Shown here in pieces: positions 7,393 to 14,595 of a stretch of DNA of 20,366 nt. The DNA is from a virus. The position numbers and the translations under genes were made by a program. Every line of letters begins with the position of its first letter. The stretch's first letter is position 1. The notes beneath the pieces were generated by a model, which saw only the letters and a program-made list of their open reading frames with translations, did not search any database and had not been told where the DNA came from. The stretch spans positions 1-20,366 of the IMG/VR virus record IMGVR_UViG_3300042883_000164. One strand, 5' to 3'.

Positions 7393-7407
7393 AGAACGGA
7401 GTTTAAT

Positions 7408-8355
7408 ATGCACGATATGCATCACATGCCAGAAAACGATCACGAAGCAGCCATGGCTCGCGCTGATCTGTACAAGTTAGCACAATACAGTGCCAAACTG
7501 TTTAAAATGATTCAAGAAGGTCAACAACTAGAGGGATGGGTCCAGGCCAAGATTACCAAATCTGCTGACTACATTGCCAGTGTTTATCACTTTATGGCCT
7601 ACGAAATGAAAGTTTCTGAATACGGTGAAGCATTGGAAAATGCCGAAGTTTACGAAAATGATCTACGTGGTCAGTTGCAACAACGCCTAGTTGAAGCAAA
7701 AGAAAAGGTCAAAGCATTGAAAAAAGTAGATGCTATGAAACACAAGCGTCACAAAACTGACAAAGAATTAGAAGAAATGCGTCAACTGGCCAATGAAGAA
7801 AAGTCTTCTACAGGTGGCGAGATTGATCGTTCAAAGAAAGGTGTTACTAAACACAAACAGAATCCAGATCGCTTTAGCGATGAGCCGCACACTGAACCTA
7901 AGAGTCAGGCCAAGTCACAAAGTGCTGCCGACAAAGCCAAAGACAACGCCATGGATAAAGCCGAAGAGAAAGAAGGCAAGAACTATGAAAAACGTTTTCC
8001 AGGTTCTGTGACTCGTGTTAAAGACGGCAAGAAAGTTTCAGAAGGTGCTAGGCCAGACTTCTTAGATATTGACGATGACGGTAATAAAAAAGAGAAGATG
8101 AAAGATGCGGCTGCTGACAAGAAAGGTGCTGCTCCTAAGAAAGGTGTAAATCCTTTTGCTAAAAAAGGTGCTGCTCCTAAGAAAGGTGTTAATCCATTTG
8201 CCAAGAAGACCAACGAAGCACTTAAAGGTGGCCAGAAGAAATTAGACACTGACAACGATCAAGACATCGATGCTAAAGATTTGGCTGCATTACGTGCTAA
8301 GAAAAAAGATAGAATCAAAGAAGCAGTGACTGCGTCTAAGACCAACAGTAGGTAA
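7408..8355 (+). CDS. Lys-rich phage protein with helical N-terminal domain and EF-hand-like loops
   Basis: This 315-residue protein has a conserved helical N-terminal domain (about 10-110: ARADLYKLAQYSAKLFKMI, GWVQAKITKSADYIASVYHF) that I associate with aquatic T4-like phages, then a coiled, Lys/Glu-rich region to about 200. Two acidic loops follow: DIDDDGNKKEKM (220-231), a degenerate calcium loop, and DTDNDQDIDAKD (280-291), which matches the DxDxDxxxxxxD EF-hand/dockerin spacing. Between them is a perfect tandem pair of a 14-residue basic unit (239-266). The His/Met-rich start (MHDMHHM) is unusual. It lacks the capsid-targeting tag. CGGAG lies upstream of the ATG. A head-associated, metal-binding scaffold or DNA-contacting role is possible but unproven. 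Confidence 0.7.
   Translation: MHDMHHMPENDHEAAMARADLYKLAQYSAKLFKMIQEGQQLEGWVQAKITKSADYIASVYHFMAYEMKVSEYGEALENAEVYENDLRGQLQQRLVEAKEKVKALKKVDAMKHKRHKTDKELEEMRQLANEEKSSTGGEIDRSKKGVTKHKQNPDRFSDEPHTEPKSQAKSQSAADKAKDNAMDKAEEKEGKNYEKRFPGSVTRVKDGKKVSEGARPDFLDIDDDGNKKEKMKDAAADKKGAAPKKGVNPFAKKGAAPKKGVNPFAKKTNEALKGGQKKLDTDNDQDIDAKDLAALRAKKKDRIKEAVTASKTNSR
8122..8205 (+). repeat. Tandem 42-base repeat (2 copies) inside the Lys-rich gene
   Basis: Units 8122-8163 and 8164-8205 each encode KGAAPKKGVNPFAK; the protein units are identical while four bases differ at third codon positions, so the copies are under protein-level constraint or are not recent. Confidence 0.85.
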
Positions 8356-8361
8356 TGTTTA

Positions 8362-8796
8362 ATGGATGAATTAAAACAGGCATTGAAACAGGCATTTGCT
8401 AATTCATTTGCATTTTATTTGAAAGCACATTATTTTCATTGGAATGTAGAAGGGATGTTGTTTTCGCAGTTTCATGATTTCTTCGGTACCATCTATCAAG
8501 AAGTATATGCCAGCATAGATCCATTTGCAGAAAATATCCGTAAGATTGATTCATATGCACCCGGCAGTTTTTCTAGACTGAGTCAGTTGGCTGAAATCAA
8601 TGATGAGGAAAGAATTCCTCCAGCAAAAAATATGTTAGAGATTCTTTTACAGGATAATGACATAGTTTTAGAAAGTATTAAAACAGCATATGACGCTGCT
8701 GAATCAGTAGGTGCTGTGGGGTTAAGTGATTTTCTTGCTGGGCGGCAAGATGCACACATGAAGCATGGTTGGATGCTGAGAGCAACATTAAAATAA
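8362..8796 (+). CDS. dps: Dps-like ferritin (DNA-binding, iron-storing mini-ferritin)
   Basis: This 144-residue protein has the Dps/ferritin-like four-helix layout. The ferroxidase site of Dps is fully recognisable: H26 in HYFHWNVEG, H38 in FHDFF, and D53 and E57 in SIDPFAENI, with the spacing known from E. coli Dps (H51, H63, D78, E82). The C-terminal helix (FLAGRQDAHMKHGWMLRATL) also matches. Dps forms 12-subunit shells that oxidise and store iron and shield DNA from peroxide. The basic DNA-binding N-terminal tail of E. coli Dps is absent, since the first helix begins almost at once. The gene sits between two probable virion genes, starting seven bases after the upstream stop; a role in the infected cell or within the virion is possible. 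Confidence 0.9.
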   Translation: MDELKQALKQAFANSFAFYLKAHYFHWNVEGMLFSQFHDFFGTIYQEVYASIDPFAENIRKIDSYAPGSFSRLSQLAEINDEERIPPAKNMLEILLQDNDIVLESIKTAYDAAESVGAVGLSDFLAGRQDAHMKHGWMLRATLK

Positions 8797-8808
8797 TTGG
8801 AGAATAGC

Positions 8809-10011
8809 ATGGACATGAAGCAACTGATCGCTCAAATCGATCACATCGAAAATAAACAAATACTTAATGAGGATGCTCATTATACTACTGCACCAGTCAA
8901 CAATAGACCACAAGTCAGTAAAAGTAACAATCAAACATCTATCTACGAAATGTTGATTAAAGAGTTTGGTTACGATTTAAACGAAGCACCAGCAGTACCG
9001 AATCCGTATCAAGGTGCAGATGCTGCTAAGTTTGCAGCAATGAGCCCGCAAGATCAAGCATGGTTAACTAAAGGTGGTGGCGTTCCTGATATCAACGATG
9101 AGTTTATTTTGGCTCGTGCCCCTAACAAAGGTAAAGCAGCTGGAGGTGCGGCACAACCGGCTGCACCGGCCCAAGTCCCAGCCGGAATTAATCCAGAAAC
9201 GGGTGAGAAATATGATGATGGCACAAATGCTCCGTTACAAGAACCGCCAGGTGCTGAGAAACCGGCAGGGGGAGGCGATACTGGAGAAGTTCCTGGAGTA
9301 ACAACTCAGTCAGGTGCAACGCCAACAGTCCCAGCCGGAATTAATCCAGAAACGGGTGAGAAATATGATGATGGCACAAATGCTCCGTTACAAGAACCGC
9401 CAGGTGCTGAGAAACCGGCCGGAGGGGCAGCACAGCCAGCGGCACCAGCTGCACCAGCTGCTAATAAATCAATGACTCCTGCAATCACTGCTTATGCAGC
9501 CTCAATGGGTCTACTAAAAGGCGGTAAGCCAGATGTTGCTGCTATTAAGAAGTTTCAACAAGACAACGGATTAAAAGCAGACGGTATTATTGGTCCTAAC
9601 ACTGCAGGTGCTATTCTATCTGCACAAAAGCCCGGAATGGCAGGTAGTGGGCGTGGAGGTCAAGGCGGACCAACAGCGGCACAACTAGCACAGGCACCTA
9701 AGCCAGCAGGCGGTGGTGCACAACCGGCTACTGGAAGTGTGAAACCTAGATATAAAACACCTCAAGAATTTGATAAAGAAATTGATAGATTTAGTAAAAG
9801 TGCAAATCCCAACTTACCACCAAATGCAAGATATATTGCTACCTTACAAGCCGAAAAGGCTGCATTGAGCGGCGGTGCACCACAACCGGCGGCACCAGCA
9901 GTTGCAAAACCTGCATTGCCCGGACAAATTAGCGATACCCCGGCGGCAGAAAGTGTCAAATCACAAGATGATGCTATCTTGGAACGAATAAGAACAGCAT
10001 TGTTTAGATAA
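8809..10011 (+). CDS. Pro/Ala-rich protein with peptidoglycan-binding domain
   Basis: The ATG at 8809 is chosen because TTGGAG (8797-8802) makes a good ribosome site for it, whereas the in-frame TTG at 8797 has none. The 400-residue product has a polar helical N-terminus (MDMKQLIAQIDHIE, then a second helix IYEMLIKEFGYDLNEAP), a long low-complexity Gly/Pro/Ala region, and a PG_binding_1-type domain at about 222-272 (AYAASMGLLKGG, IKKFQQDNGLKADGIIGPNT). The C-terminal third is again Pro/Ala-rich with two short helices. A 31-residue segment is duplicated exactly at DNA level. It may anchor a virion component or enzyme to the cell wall; no catalytic domain is present. The operon ends at the terminator just downstream. 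Confidence 0.8.
   Translation: MDMKQLIAQIDHIENKQILNEDAHYTTAPVNNRPQVSKSNNQTSIYEMLIKEFGYDLNEAPAVPNPYQGADAAKFAAMSPQDQAWLTKGGGVPDINDEFILARAPNKGKAAGGAAQPAAPAQVPAGINPETGEKYDDGTNAPLQEPPGAEKPAGGGDTGEVPGVTTQSGATPTVPAGINPETGEKYDDGTNAPLQEPPGAEKPAGGAAQPAAPAAPAANKSMTPAITAYAASMGLLKGGKPDVAAIKKFQQDNGLKADGIIGPNTAGAILSAQKPGMAGSGRGGQGGPTAAQLAQAPKPAGGGAQPATGSVKPRYKTPQEFDKEIDRFSKSANPNLPPNARYIATLQAEKAALSGGAPQPAAPAVAKPALPGQISDTPAAESVKSQDDAILERIRTALFR
9174..9266 (+). repeat. 93-base exact direct repeat, copy 1
   Basis: Identical to 9327-9419, offset by 153 bases (51 codons), so the frame is kept. It encodes 31 residues containing INPETGEKYDDGTNAPLQ. The 60 bases between copies are unrelated. Full identity including silent sites indicates a recent duplication or gene conversion. 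Confidence 0.95.
9327..9419 (+). repeat. 93-base exact direct repeat, copy 2
   Basis: Second copy of 9174-9266. The flanks are also similar (GGAGGxGC...CAxCCxGC, encoding AAQPAAP-like residues before copy 1 and after copy 2), so the ancestral unit may have been longer. Confidence 0.95.
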
Positions 10012-10013
10012 AG

Positions 10014-10039
10014 AAAAAGCGCCCCAGGGGCGCTTTTTT
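10014..10039 (+). terminator. Bidirectional intrinsic terminator
   Basis: GCGCCCC (10019-10025) and GGGGCGC (10027-10033) form a GC-rich stem, 6 bp with a 3-base loop, flanked by AAAAA on the left and TTTTTT on the right. It starts just after the stop at 10011 and overlaps the 3' end of the converging minus-strand gene, so it can end transcription from both sides. Confidence 0.92.
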
Positions 10040-10355
10040 AATGCCAATTGCCTTGATAACAGTGCAATAATTCGTGTCCTAATGTGTGCATAGTGGCTCG
10101 TTGAGGCACAATGATTACACAACGATTGCCGTCCCAAAAACTGCATGCATTAACTGCAAACCCAAATGACTTGCCCAGTCTTCGACGACTTTCTGTTTCG
10201 CATGCTTGTTGAACATTGGGCACTGGTTTTACCGTGATCAACATCTCCTCGTGAGTGTTTTTGTTCATTTCAAATTTTCTGTTGGGATCATCCCAATTTT
10301 GTGCATAAACACTTTGGCTTATAATCAGCATTGCTGTCAGTAGTTTTTTCATCAT
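10038..10355 (-). CDS. Small secreted HExxH protein (possible metallopeptidase-like)
   Basis: This 105-residue protein is the only credible minus-strand gene. It has a signal peptide (MMKKLLTAMLIISQSVYA, probable cleavage after residue 18), so export to the periplasm is expected. Four cysteines (52, 71, 79, 99) could form disulfides. Near the C-terminus lies H94-E-L-L-H98, the zincin HExxH motif, with H105, the last residue, a possible third ligand. At this size it is far shorter than usual metallopeptidases, so it might be a minimal peptidase, a binding protein or a degenerate form. It is transcribed against both neighbours, ends in the shared terminator and starts in the divergent region at 10356-10409, as expected for an autonomous accessory gene. 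Confidence 0.75.
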   Translation of the reverse strand: MMKKLLTAMLIISQSVYAQNWDDPNRKFEMNKNTHEEMLITVKPVPNVQQACETESRRRLGKSFGFAVNACSFWDGNRCVIIVPQRATMHTLGHELLHCYQGNWH

Positions 10356-10360
10356 TAACG

Positions 10361-10390
10361 TTGACCTTAAGTTACTAAGTAGTGTATACT
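10361..10390 (+). promoter_or_regulatory. Sigma70-like promoter of the replication block
   Basis: TTGACC (10361-10366) and TATACT (10385-10390) are separated by 18 bases, followed by a Shine-Dalgarno AAGGAG (10399-10404) and the ATG at 10410. It lies in the divergent gap between the minus-strand gene and the DsbA-like gene. The -10 region (AGTGTATACT) is near palindromic around GTATAC and might also serve the minus strand. It closely resembles the promoter at 14550-14578. Confidence 0.7.
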
Positions 10391-10409
10391 ATAACATCAA
10401 GGAGTAATT

Positions 10410-10679
10410 ATGTCAACTAGAATGTATGGACCCGAAGAAAAAGCCAAATTGGAACGTTTAATTAACGAAGGCCAAAATATCTTACGTGAGGTTGAAGACC
10501 TCAAAGAAGGGCTTAGAGAAACTGTCAAGGCAGTGGCTGAAGAACTAGAAGTTAAACCCAGTGTTATCAACAAAGCCATTACTATTGCACACAAAGACAA
10601 TTGGAAAGAACACGAACAGGCATGGAACGACATCGAAATGATTTTGGGTGTTACTGGACGTTTACCCAAAGATGAATGA
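10410..10679 (+). CDS. dsbA: DsbA-like double-stranded DNA-binding protein
   Basis: This 89-residue helical protein resembles T4 DsbA, a small double-stranded DNA-binding protein described as affecting late promoter regions. The best-matching stretch is ELEVKPSVINKAITIAHKDNW (residues 46-66), which parallels the ELGVDGKMFNKLLALYHKQ region of T4 DsbA as I remember it, followed by an acidic helix (EHEQAWNDIEMIL). The first half is a long charged helix or coiled coil (EEKAKLERLINEGQNIL). It is the first gene after a sigma70-like promoter and has an excellent AAGGAG ribosome site. The next gene overlaps its 3' end by eight bases. The assignment is from remembered similarity, so moderate. Confidence 0.7.
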   Translation: MSTRMYGPEEKAKLERLINEGQNILREVEDLKEGLRETVKAVAEELEVKPSVINKAITIAHKDNWKEHEQAWNDIEMILGVTGRLPKDE

Positions 10680-10959
10680 ACTATTAAAACCAACATTTGA
10701 TTGGATACGTGATGACTTTAAGTCTAATCGAGTTCGCTTTGTTATTGAACTTTTTGCTTGGGCTATTAGCATTGGTTGTAGTATTACAATGGCGCTCACC
10801 GTACCCACTCCTCCGCTTCTTACTCTTTATCCCCTTTGGATTCTTGGCTGTGCTATGTATGCTTGGGCTGCTTGGACTAGGAAATCTTTTGGTATGCTGG
10901 CTAACTATTGTCTGCTGACTACCATAGACACTGTTGGATTAATAAGGATGGTATTTTGA
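10672..10959 (+). CDS. Small integral membrane protein (3 TM)
   Basis: This 95-residue protein has a short amphipathic charged N-terminus (1-20) and then three hydrophobic segments at about 22-44, 49-68 and 73-95, with charged turns (TRKSF). The start at 10672 overlaps the DsbA-like gene by eight bases and aligns with the usual N-terminus of this type of small phage membrane protein. I recognise the pattern WAAWTRKSFGMLANY...IDTVGL from aquatic T4-like phages, but know no function. It overlaps the next gene by one base. Holin activity cannot be excluded from size and topology, but its place in the replication block argues against it. Confidence 0.7.
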   Translation: MNELLKPTFDWIRDDFKSNRVRFVIELFAWAISIGCSITMALTVPTPPLLTLYPLWILGCAMYAWAAWTRKSFGMLANYCLLTTIDTVGLIRMVF

Positions 10960-11804
10960 TGAGACGTTCAAGCATTAAAACCTCATTTGGCGGAGAAGTT
11001 CCTTTTACTAAATTTATTAGTGAAGATTTGGCCACTCAGCAAAGATTATTAGATGCATTAAATCTTGCCATCGAAGACGGATATACTGTTAAACCGGAAG
11101 ATCCGACTGCAGATTCGAAACGTGTAGATTTAACAGTTCAAGATGCAGAAGGCAATGTTCTACTAGTAATCGAAAGCCAGGATGCTACCGGCTGGTTAGA
11201 CTCTGTGCATGCTAGTAAAATCATGTACTATATGTGGGACAAGGGATGCGAACAAGGTGTAATTTTATCCGAAGATGCCGATGAGTATATCATGAGTTTT
11301 GTAAGGTCTCTTAATACTGATCATAACTTTAGTATCACATTGCTCAAAACACTTATCTACGGCGACGAAAAACCATTCGTTGATTTTGTTCCACTAATAA
11401 GAGGAAGTGATATTGAATACACTTCAAATGTAAGAACTCGAACAGAACCAGATCCTCAAAAAGTAAGTTTATTGCAAGATCTTGCAAATAACAATCCTGG
11501 ATTATTTACTAATGTAACTGGGCGATATGCTAGCCATATTAAATTAGGTGCTAGTTCTATGAACGTTGGTATTGTTCCTTATAAGAATGGCCGATTCTGG
11601 GTCGACATCTGGCATGGTGGAAAACATAATACTGATAATTTTAGAAATACTTTTACAGAATTATGTGACCAAAACGGATGGGAAGCCAAATTCCAGCAAG
11701 CTCGTGCTTATGTAAATGGAGACGGCGGCGTTGCTGCCGACGAAGGTATTCATATCTTTAAAACATTCATGCAAGCATTAAAAGAAAATAAAATTCATGC
11801 CTAA
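10959..11804 (+). CDS. PD-(D/E)xK-like protein with DUF4268-like C-terminal domain
   Basis: This 281-residue protein starts at an ATG overlapping the upstream stop. Residues 50-105 contain RVDLTVQDAEGNVLLVIESQ with D57 and E72-S-Q74, then DSVHASKIMYYMW: this resembles the ExQ variant of the PD-(D/E)xK nuclease core found in DUF4268-type restriction-related proteins, where a conserved His/Tyr helix follows the ENQ strand. The C-terminal part (about 180-275, MNVGIVPYKNGRFWVDIWHGG...FRNTFTELCDQNGWEAKF) resembles the DUF4268 domain. It may be a nuclease or an inactive relative; the Ser within ESQ is acceptable as x, but Q replaces the usual Lys. Its position just before polymerase suggests a DNA-processing or anti-host role. 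Domain calls are from pattern resemblance only. Confidence 0.65.
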   Translation: MRRSSIKTSFGGEVPFTKFISEDLATQQRLLDALNLAIEDGYTVKPEDPTADSKRVDLTVQDAEGNVLLVIESQDATGWLDSVHASKIMYYMWDKGCEQGVILSEDADEYIMSFVRSLNTDHNFSITLLKTLIYGDEKPFVDFVPLIRGSDIEYTSNVRTRTEPDPQKVSLLQDLANNNPGLFTNVTGRYASHIKLGASSMNVGIVPYKNGRFWVDIWHGGKHNTDNFRNTFTELCDQNGWEAKFQQARAYVNGDGGVAADEGIHIFKTFMQALKENKIHA

Positions 11805-11861
11805 CTATACACTAAATAAAAAGTAATGGCAGGCGTGGCCATAATCCGCATTGTAGGTATT

Positions 11862-11885
11862 TGCAAGCCATAAATTGCATAGGAG
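11862..11885 (+). promoter_or_regulatory. Putative gp43 translational operator hairpin plus Shine-Dalgarno
   Basis: TGCAA (11862-11866) pairs with TTGCA (11875-11879) around an 8-base loop GCCATAAA, and AGGAG (11881-11885) follows one base later. T4 gp43 represses its own translation by binding a hairpin with a 5-bp stem and 8-base loop just upstream of its ribosome site; the geometry here is the same, though the loop sequence differs from T4. A second inverted repeat, ATGGC/GCCAT, is at 11826-11842. Confidence 0.4.
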
Positions 11886-11893
11886 AAAACAAT

Positions 11894-14560
11894 TTGTATG
11901 TAGACGCATTTTTTCAGCGTGATGCTGATATCATCAAGATAGTTGAACGTAGTAACGAAGGTAAACGGATATTTAAAGAATATCCAGTTCGCTACACGTT
12001 TTATCATCAAGACCCCAAGGGCAAATATCAAAGTATTTTTGGAGAACCATTGTCACGAGTGGTATCTAAAAACAGTAAAGATTTCCGTAAAGAACTTGCT
12101 ATTCACAGCAACAAAAAACTTTACGAAGCAGATATTAATCCAATCTTTTCAACGTTAAGTGAAAATTATCTAAACGCCGAGGCTCCCAAACTCAATGTGG
12201 CGTTTTGGGATATTGAGGTGGACTTTGATCCAGAACGTGGCTATGCTTCACCCGAAGATGCATTCATGCCAATTACTGCTATCGCTGTTCACCTACAATG
12301 GTTAGACACACTGGTCTGTTTGGCTATGCCTCCCAAGGGCATGTCAGTTGAACAGGCGCAACAATTGGTCAAGGATATTCCCAACACACACATCTTTGAC
12401 AACGAAGCAGACATATTAGATACTTTCTTAAATTTGATTCAAGATGCAGACATCTTAAGTGGTTGGAACAGCGAAGGCTTTGATATGCCTTACACTGTAA
12501 ACCGCATTACCAAAGTGCTCAGCAAGGATGATACTCGCAGACTTTGTCTTTGGGACCAATATCCCAAAAAACGTGAATATGAAAAGTATGGTAAATCGGC
12601 TATCACTTACGACATTCACGGACGGGTGCATTTAGACAGTCTCGAACTGTATCGCAAATACACCTATGAAGAACGGCATACCTATCGACTGGATGCCATC
12701 GGTGAGATGGAGGTAGGGGAGACCAAAACAGTTTACGAAGGTACTCTTGATCAATTATACAAAAATGATTTCCGAAAATTTATAGAATACAACCGTCAAG
12801 ACTGTGCATTGTTAGATAAACTAGATAAGAAATTGAAGTTTATCGACTTGAGTAATAAACTAGCACATGAATGTACTGTGTTGTTACAGACCACAATGGG
12901 TGCTGTGGCTGTTACCGAACAGGCCATTATCAATGAGTGTCATCGCAGAGGCTTCCAAGTTCCCAACAGAATAAAACGCGATGAACTTGAAGACACTGCT
13001 GCCGCTGGTGCATATGTTGCATATCCTAAAGAAGGATTACAAGATTGGGTGGGATCGTTGGACATTAACAGTCTGTATCCGTCAGCGATTCGTGCGCTGA
13101 ACATGGGTCCTGAAACCATTGTGGGACAACTACGTCCGGTACAAACTCAAGAATATATCAATGAACAGACTACTCTTAAGAAAAAATCTTTTGCGGCAGC
13201 GTGGGAAGGCATGTTTGGCAGTATGGAATATGATGCAGTGATGCGTCAAGACAAAGCGTTTGACATTACCATTGATTGGGAAAACGGCGACAAGGATGTA
13301 TTAAGTGCTGCCGAAGTATATCATTTGATTTATGAAAGCAATCAGCCTTGGATGTTAAGTGCAAATGGCACAATCTTTACTTACGAGAAAGAAGGTATCA
13401 TTCCCGGACTGTTAAAGCGTTGGTATGCTGAACGTAAAGAGATGCAGGCCAAACTCAAAGAATGTATCAAAGCAGGCAACAAAGTAGAAGAAGAATATTG
13501 GGACAAGCGTCAGTTAGTTAAAAAGATTAACTTGAACAGTTTGTACGGTGCTATTCTTAACCCAGGCTGTAGGTTCTTTGATAAACGAATTGGTCAGTCA
13601 ACTACCTTAACAGGTCGACAAATTGTCAAACACATGGCCGGTAAAGTAAATGAAATTGTCACAGGCGATTACGACTATCGTGGCAAAGCAATTATCTACG
13701 GTGACACAGACTCATGCTACTTTAGTGCTTACAAAACTCTACAAAAAGAAATTGACAAAGGTAGTATTCCGTGGACTAAAGAAACTGTTATTCAACTTTA
13801 TGATCAAATCGCCGACGAAGTTAATAACACATTCCCACAGTTTATGTTGGATGCATTTCATTGTCCAAAGACACGTGGTGAAGTTATTAAAGCAGGTCGA
13901 GAAATTGTTGCCTCAAAAGGACTGTTTATTACTAAAAAGAGATATGCAGTACTGTATTACGACAAAGAAGGAAAACGAACAGACGTCGACGGCAAGCCAG
14001 GTAAGATCAAAGCCATGGGACTGGATCTGAAACGTAGTGATACGCCAGAATTTATTCAAAACTTTTTAAGTGATGTGTTGGAGAAAGTCTTAACTGGTAC
14101 TACCGAACAAGAAGTATTGGATCATATTACTGAATTCCGCACTAACTTCAAAGCCCGCCCCGGTTGGGAAAAAGGTTCGCCTAAACGTGCTAACAATGTT
14201 TCGGCATATCGAGGCAAAGAAGAAAAGGCAGGCAAGACCAATATGCCAGGACACGTTCGAGCAAGTCTCAACTGGAACACTCTCAAACGCATGTATGATG
14301 ACAAATACTCCATGAATATCACAGACGGACAAAAGGTCATTGTGTGCAAACTAAAAGCAAATCCGCTGGAGTATACATCTGTAGCGTATCCTGTAGATGA
14401 ACTGAGATTGCCTAAATGGTTTCAAGATCTACCATTCGATCACGAAGAAATGGAACAGACGATTATTGACAACAAATTAGATAACCTTATCGGTGTTCTA
14501 AACTGGGACGTCAAGAGCACCGAAGAAAAAAATACATTTAATAAATTATTTGACTTCTAA
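11894..14560 (+). CDS. 43: Family-B DNA polymerase, T4 gp43 type
   Basis: This is the replicative polymerase with proofreading. From the TTG at 11894 it has 888 residues, near the T4 length of 898. The 3'-5' exonuclease motifs are FWDIE (D106, E108), GWNSEGFD (N192, D197) and YNRQD (Y299, D303). Polymerase motif A is DINSLYPS (390-397), motif B KKINLNSLYG (543-552), motif C YGDTDS (602-607), and ITKKRYAVL is the KKRY region. The C-terminus TFNKLFDF resembles the clamp-binding tail of RB69 gp43 (FDMFDF). The start is odd: no in-frame ATG fits, while TTG at 11894 lies eight bases after AGGAG and aligns with the T4 N-terminus. A TTG at 11861 would have no ribosome site. A hairpin upstream suggests self-repression. 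The clamp gene follows directly. Confidence 0.97.
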   Translation: MYVDAFFQRDADIIKIVERSNEGKRIFKEYPVRYTFYHQDPKGKYQSIFGEPLSRVVSKNSKDFRKELAIHSNKKLYEADINPIFSTLSENYLNAEAPKLNVAFWDIEVDFDPERGYASPEDAFMPITAIAVHLQWLDTLVCLAMPPKGMSVEQAQQLVKDIPNTHIFDNEADILDTFLNLIQDADILSGWNSEGFDMPYTVNRITKVLSKDDTRRLCLWDQYPKKREYEKYGKSAITYDIHGRVHLDSLELYRKYTYEERHTYRLDAIGEMEVGETKTVYEGTLDQLYKNDFRKFIEYNRQDCALLDKLDKKLKFIDLSNKLAHECTVLLQTTMGAVAVTEQAIINECHRRGFQVPNRIKRDELEDTAAAGAYVAYPKEGLQDWVGSLDINSLYPSAIRALNMGPETIVGQLRPVQTQEYINEQTTLKKKSFAAAWEGMFGSMEYDAVMRQDKAFDITIDWENGDKDVLSAAEVYHLIYESNQPWMLSANGTIFTYEKEGIIPGLLKRWYAERKEMQAKLKECIKAGNKVEEEYWDKRQLVKKINLNSLYGAILNPGCRFFDKRIGQSTTLTGRQIVKHMAGKVNEIVTGDYDYRGKAIIYGDTDSCYFSAYKTLQKEIDKGSIPWTKETVIQLYDQIADEVNNTFPQFMLDAFHCPKTRGEVIKAGREIVASKGLFITKKRYAVLYYDKEGKRTDVDGKPGKIKAMGLDLKRSDTPEFIQNFLSDVLEKVLTGTTEQEVLDHITEFRTNFKARPGWEKGSPKRANNVSAYRGKEEKAGKTNMPGHVRASLNWNTLKRMYDDKYSMNITDGQKVIVCKLKANPLEYTSVAYPVDELRLPKWFQDLPFDHEEMEQTIIDNKLDNLIGVLNWDVKSTEEKNTFNKLFDF

Positions 14561-14578
14561 CAAAAAAACCTATATACT
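14550..14578 (+). promoter_or_regulatory. Sigma70-like promoter before the sliding clamp
   Basis: TTGACT (14550-14555) and TATACT (14573-14578) are 17 bases apart; the -35 box lies within the last codons of the polymerase gene. AAGGA (14585-14589) and the clamp ATG (14596) follow. With five of six consensus bases in each box and ideal spacing, this allows clamp and downstream genes to be made more strongly than polymerase. Confidence 0.72.
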
Positions 14579-14595
14579 AACACAAAGGAATTATT

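Noticed and set aside
9174-9419. The 93-base direct repeats as attachment sites or insertion-sequence ends
   Set aside because: They are in frame within one gene, with no inverted ends, transposase or integrase.
10397-10696. 99-residue minus-strand open frame at the DsbA-like gene
   Set aside because: It covers the + strand promoter, ribosome site and a recognisable DsbA-like protein; no support of its own.
10697-10918. 73-residue hydrophobic frame inside the small membrane protein gene
   Set aside because: Hydrophobic appearance follows from the T-rich codons of the real frame, which has better overlaps with both neighbours.
10672-10959. Small membrane protein as the holin partner of the endolysin
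   Set aside because: Size and topology fit, but it lies in the replication block under an early-type promoter, far from the endolysin.
11826-11873. 15-codon open frame (MAGVAIIRIVGICKP) as a leader peptide
   Set aside because: No convincing ribosome site and too short to separate from chance; the hairpins there are a better explanation.
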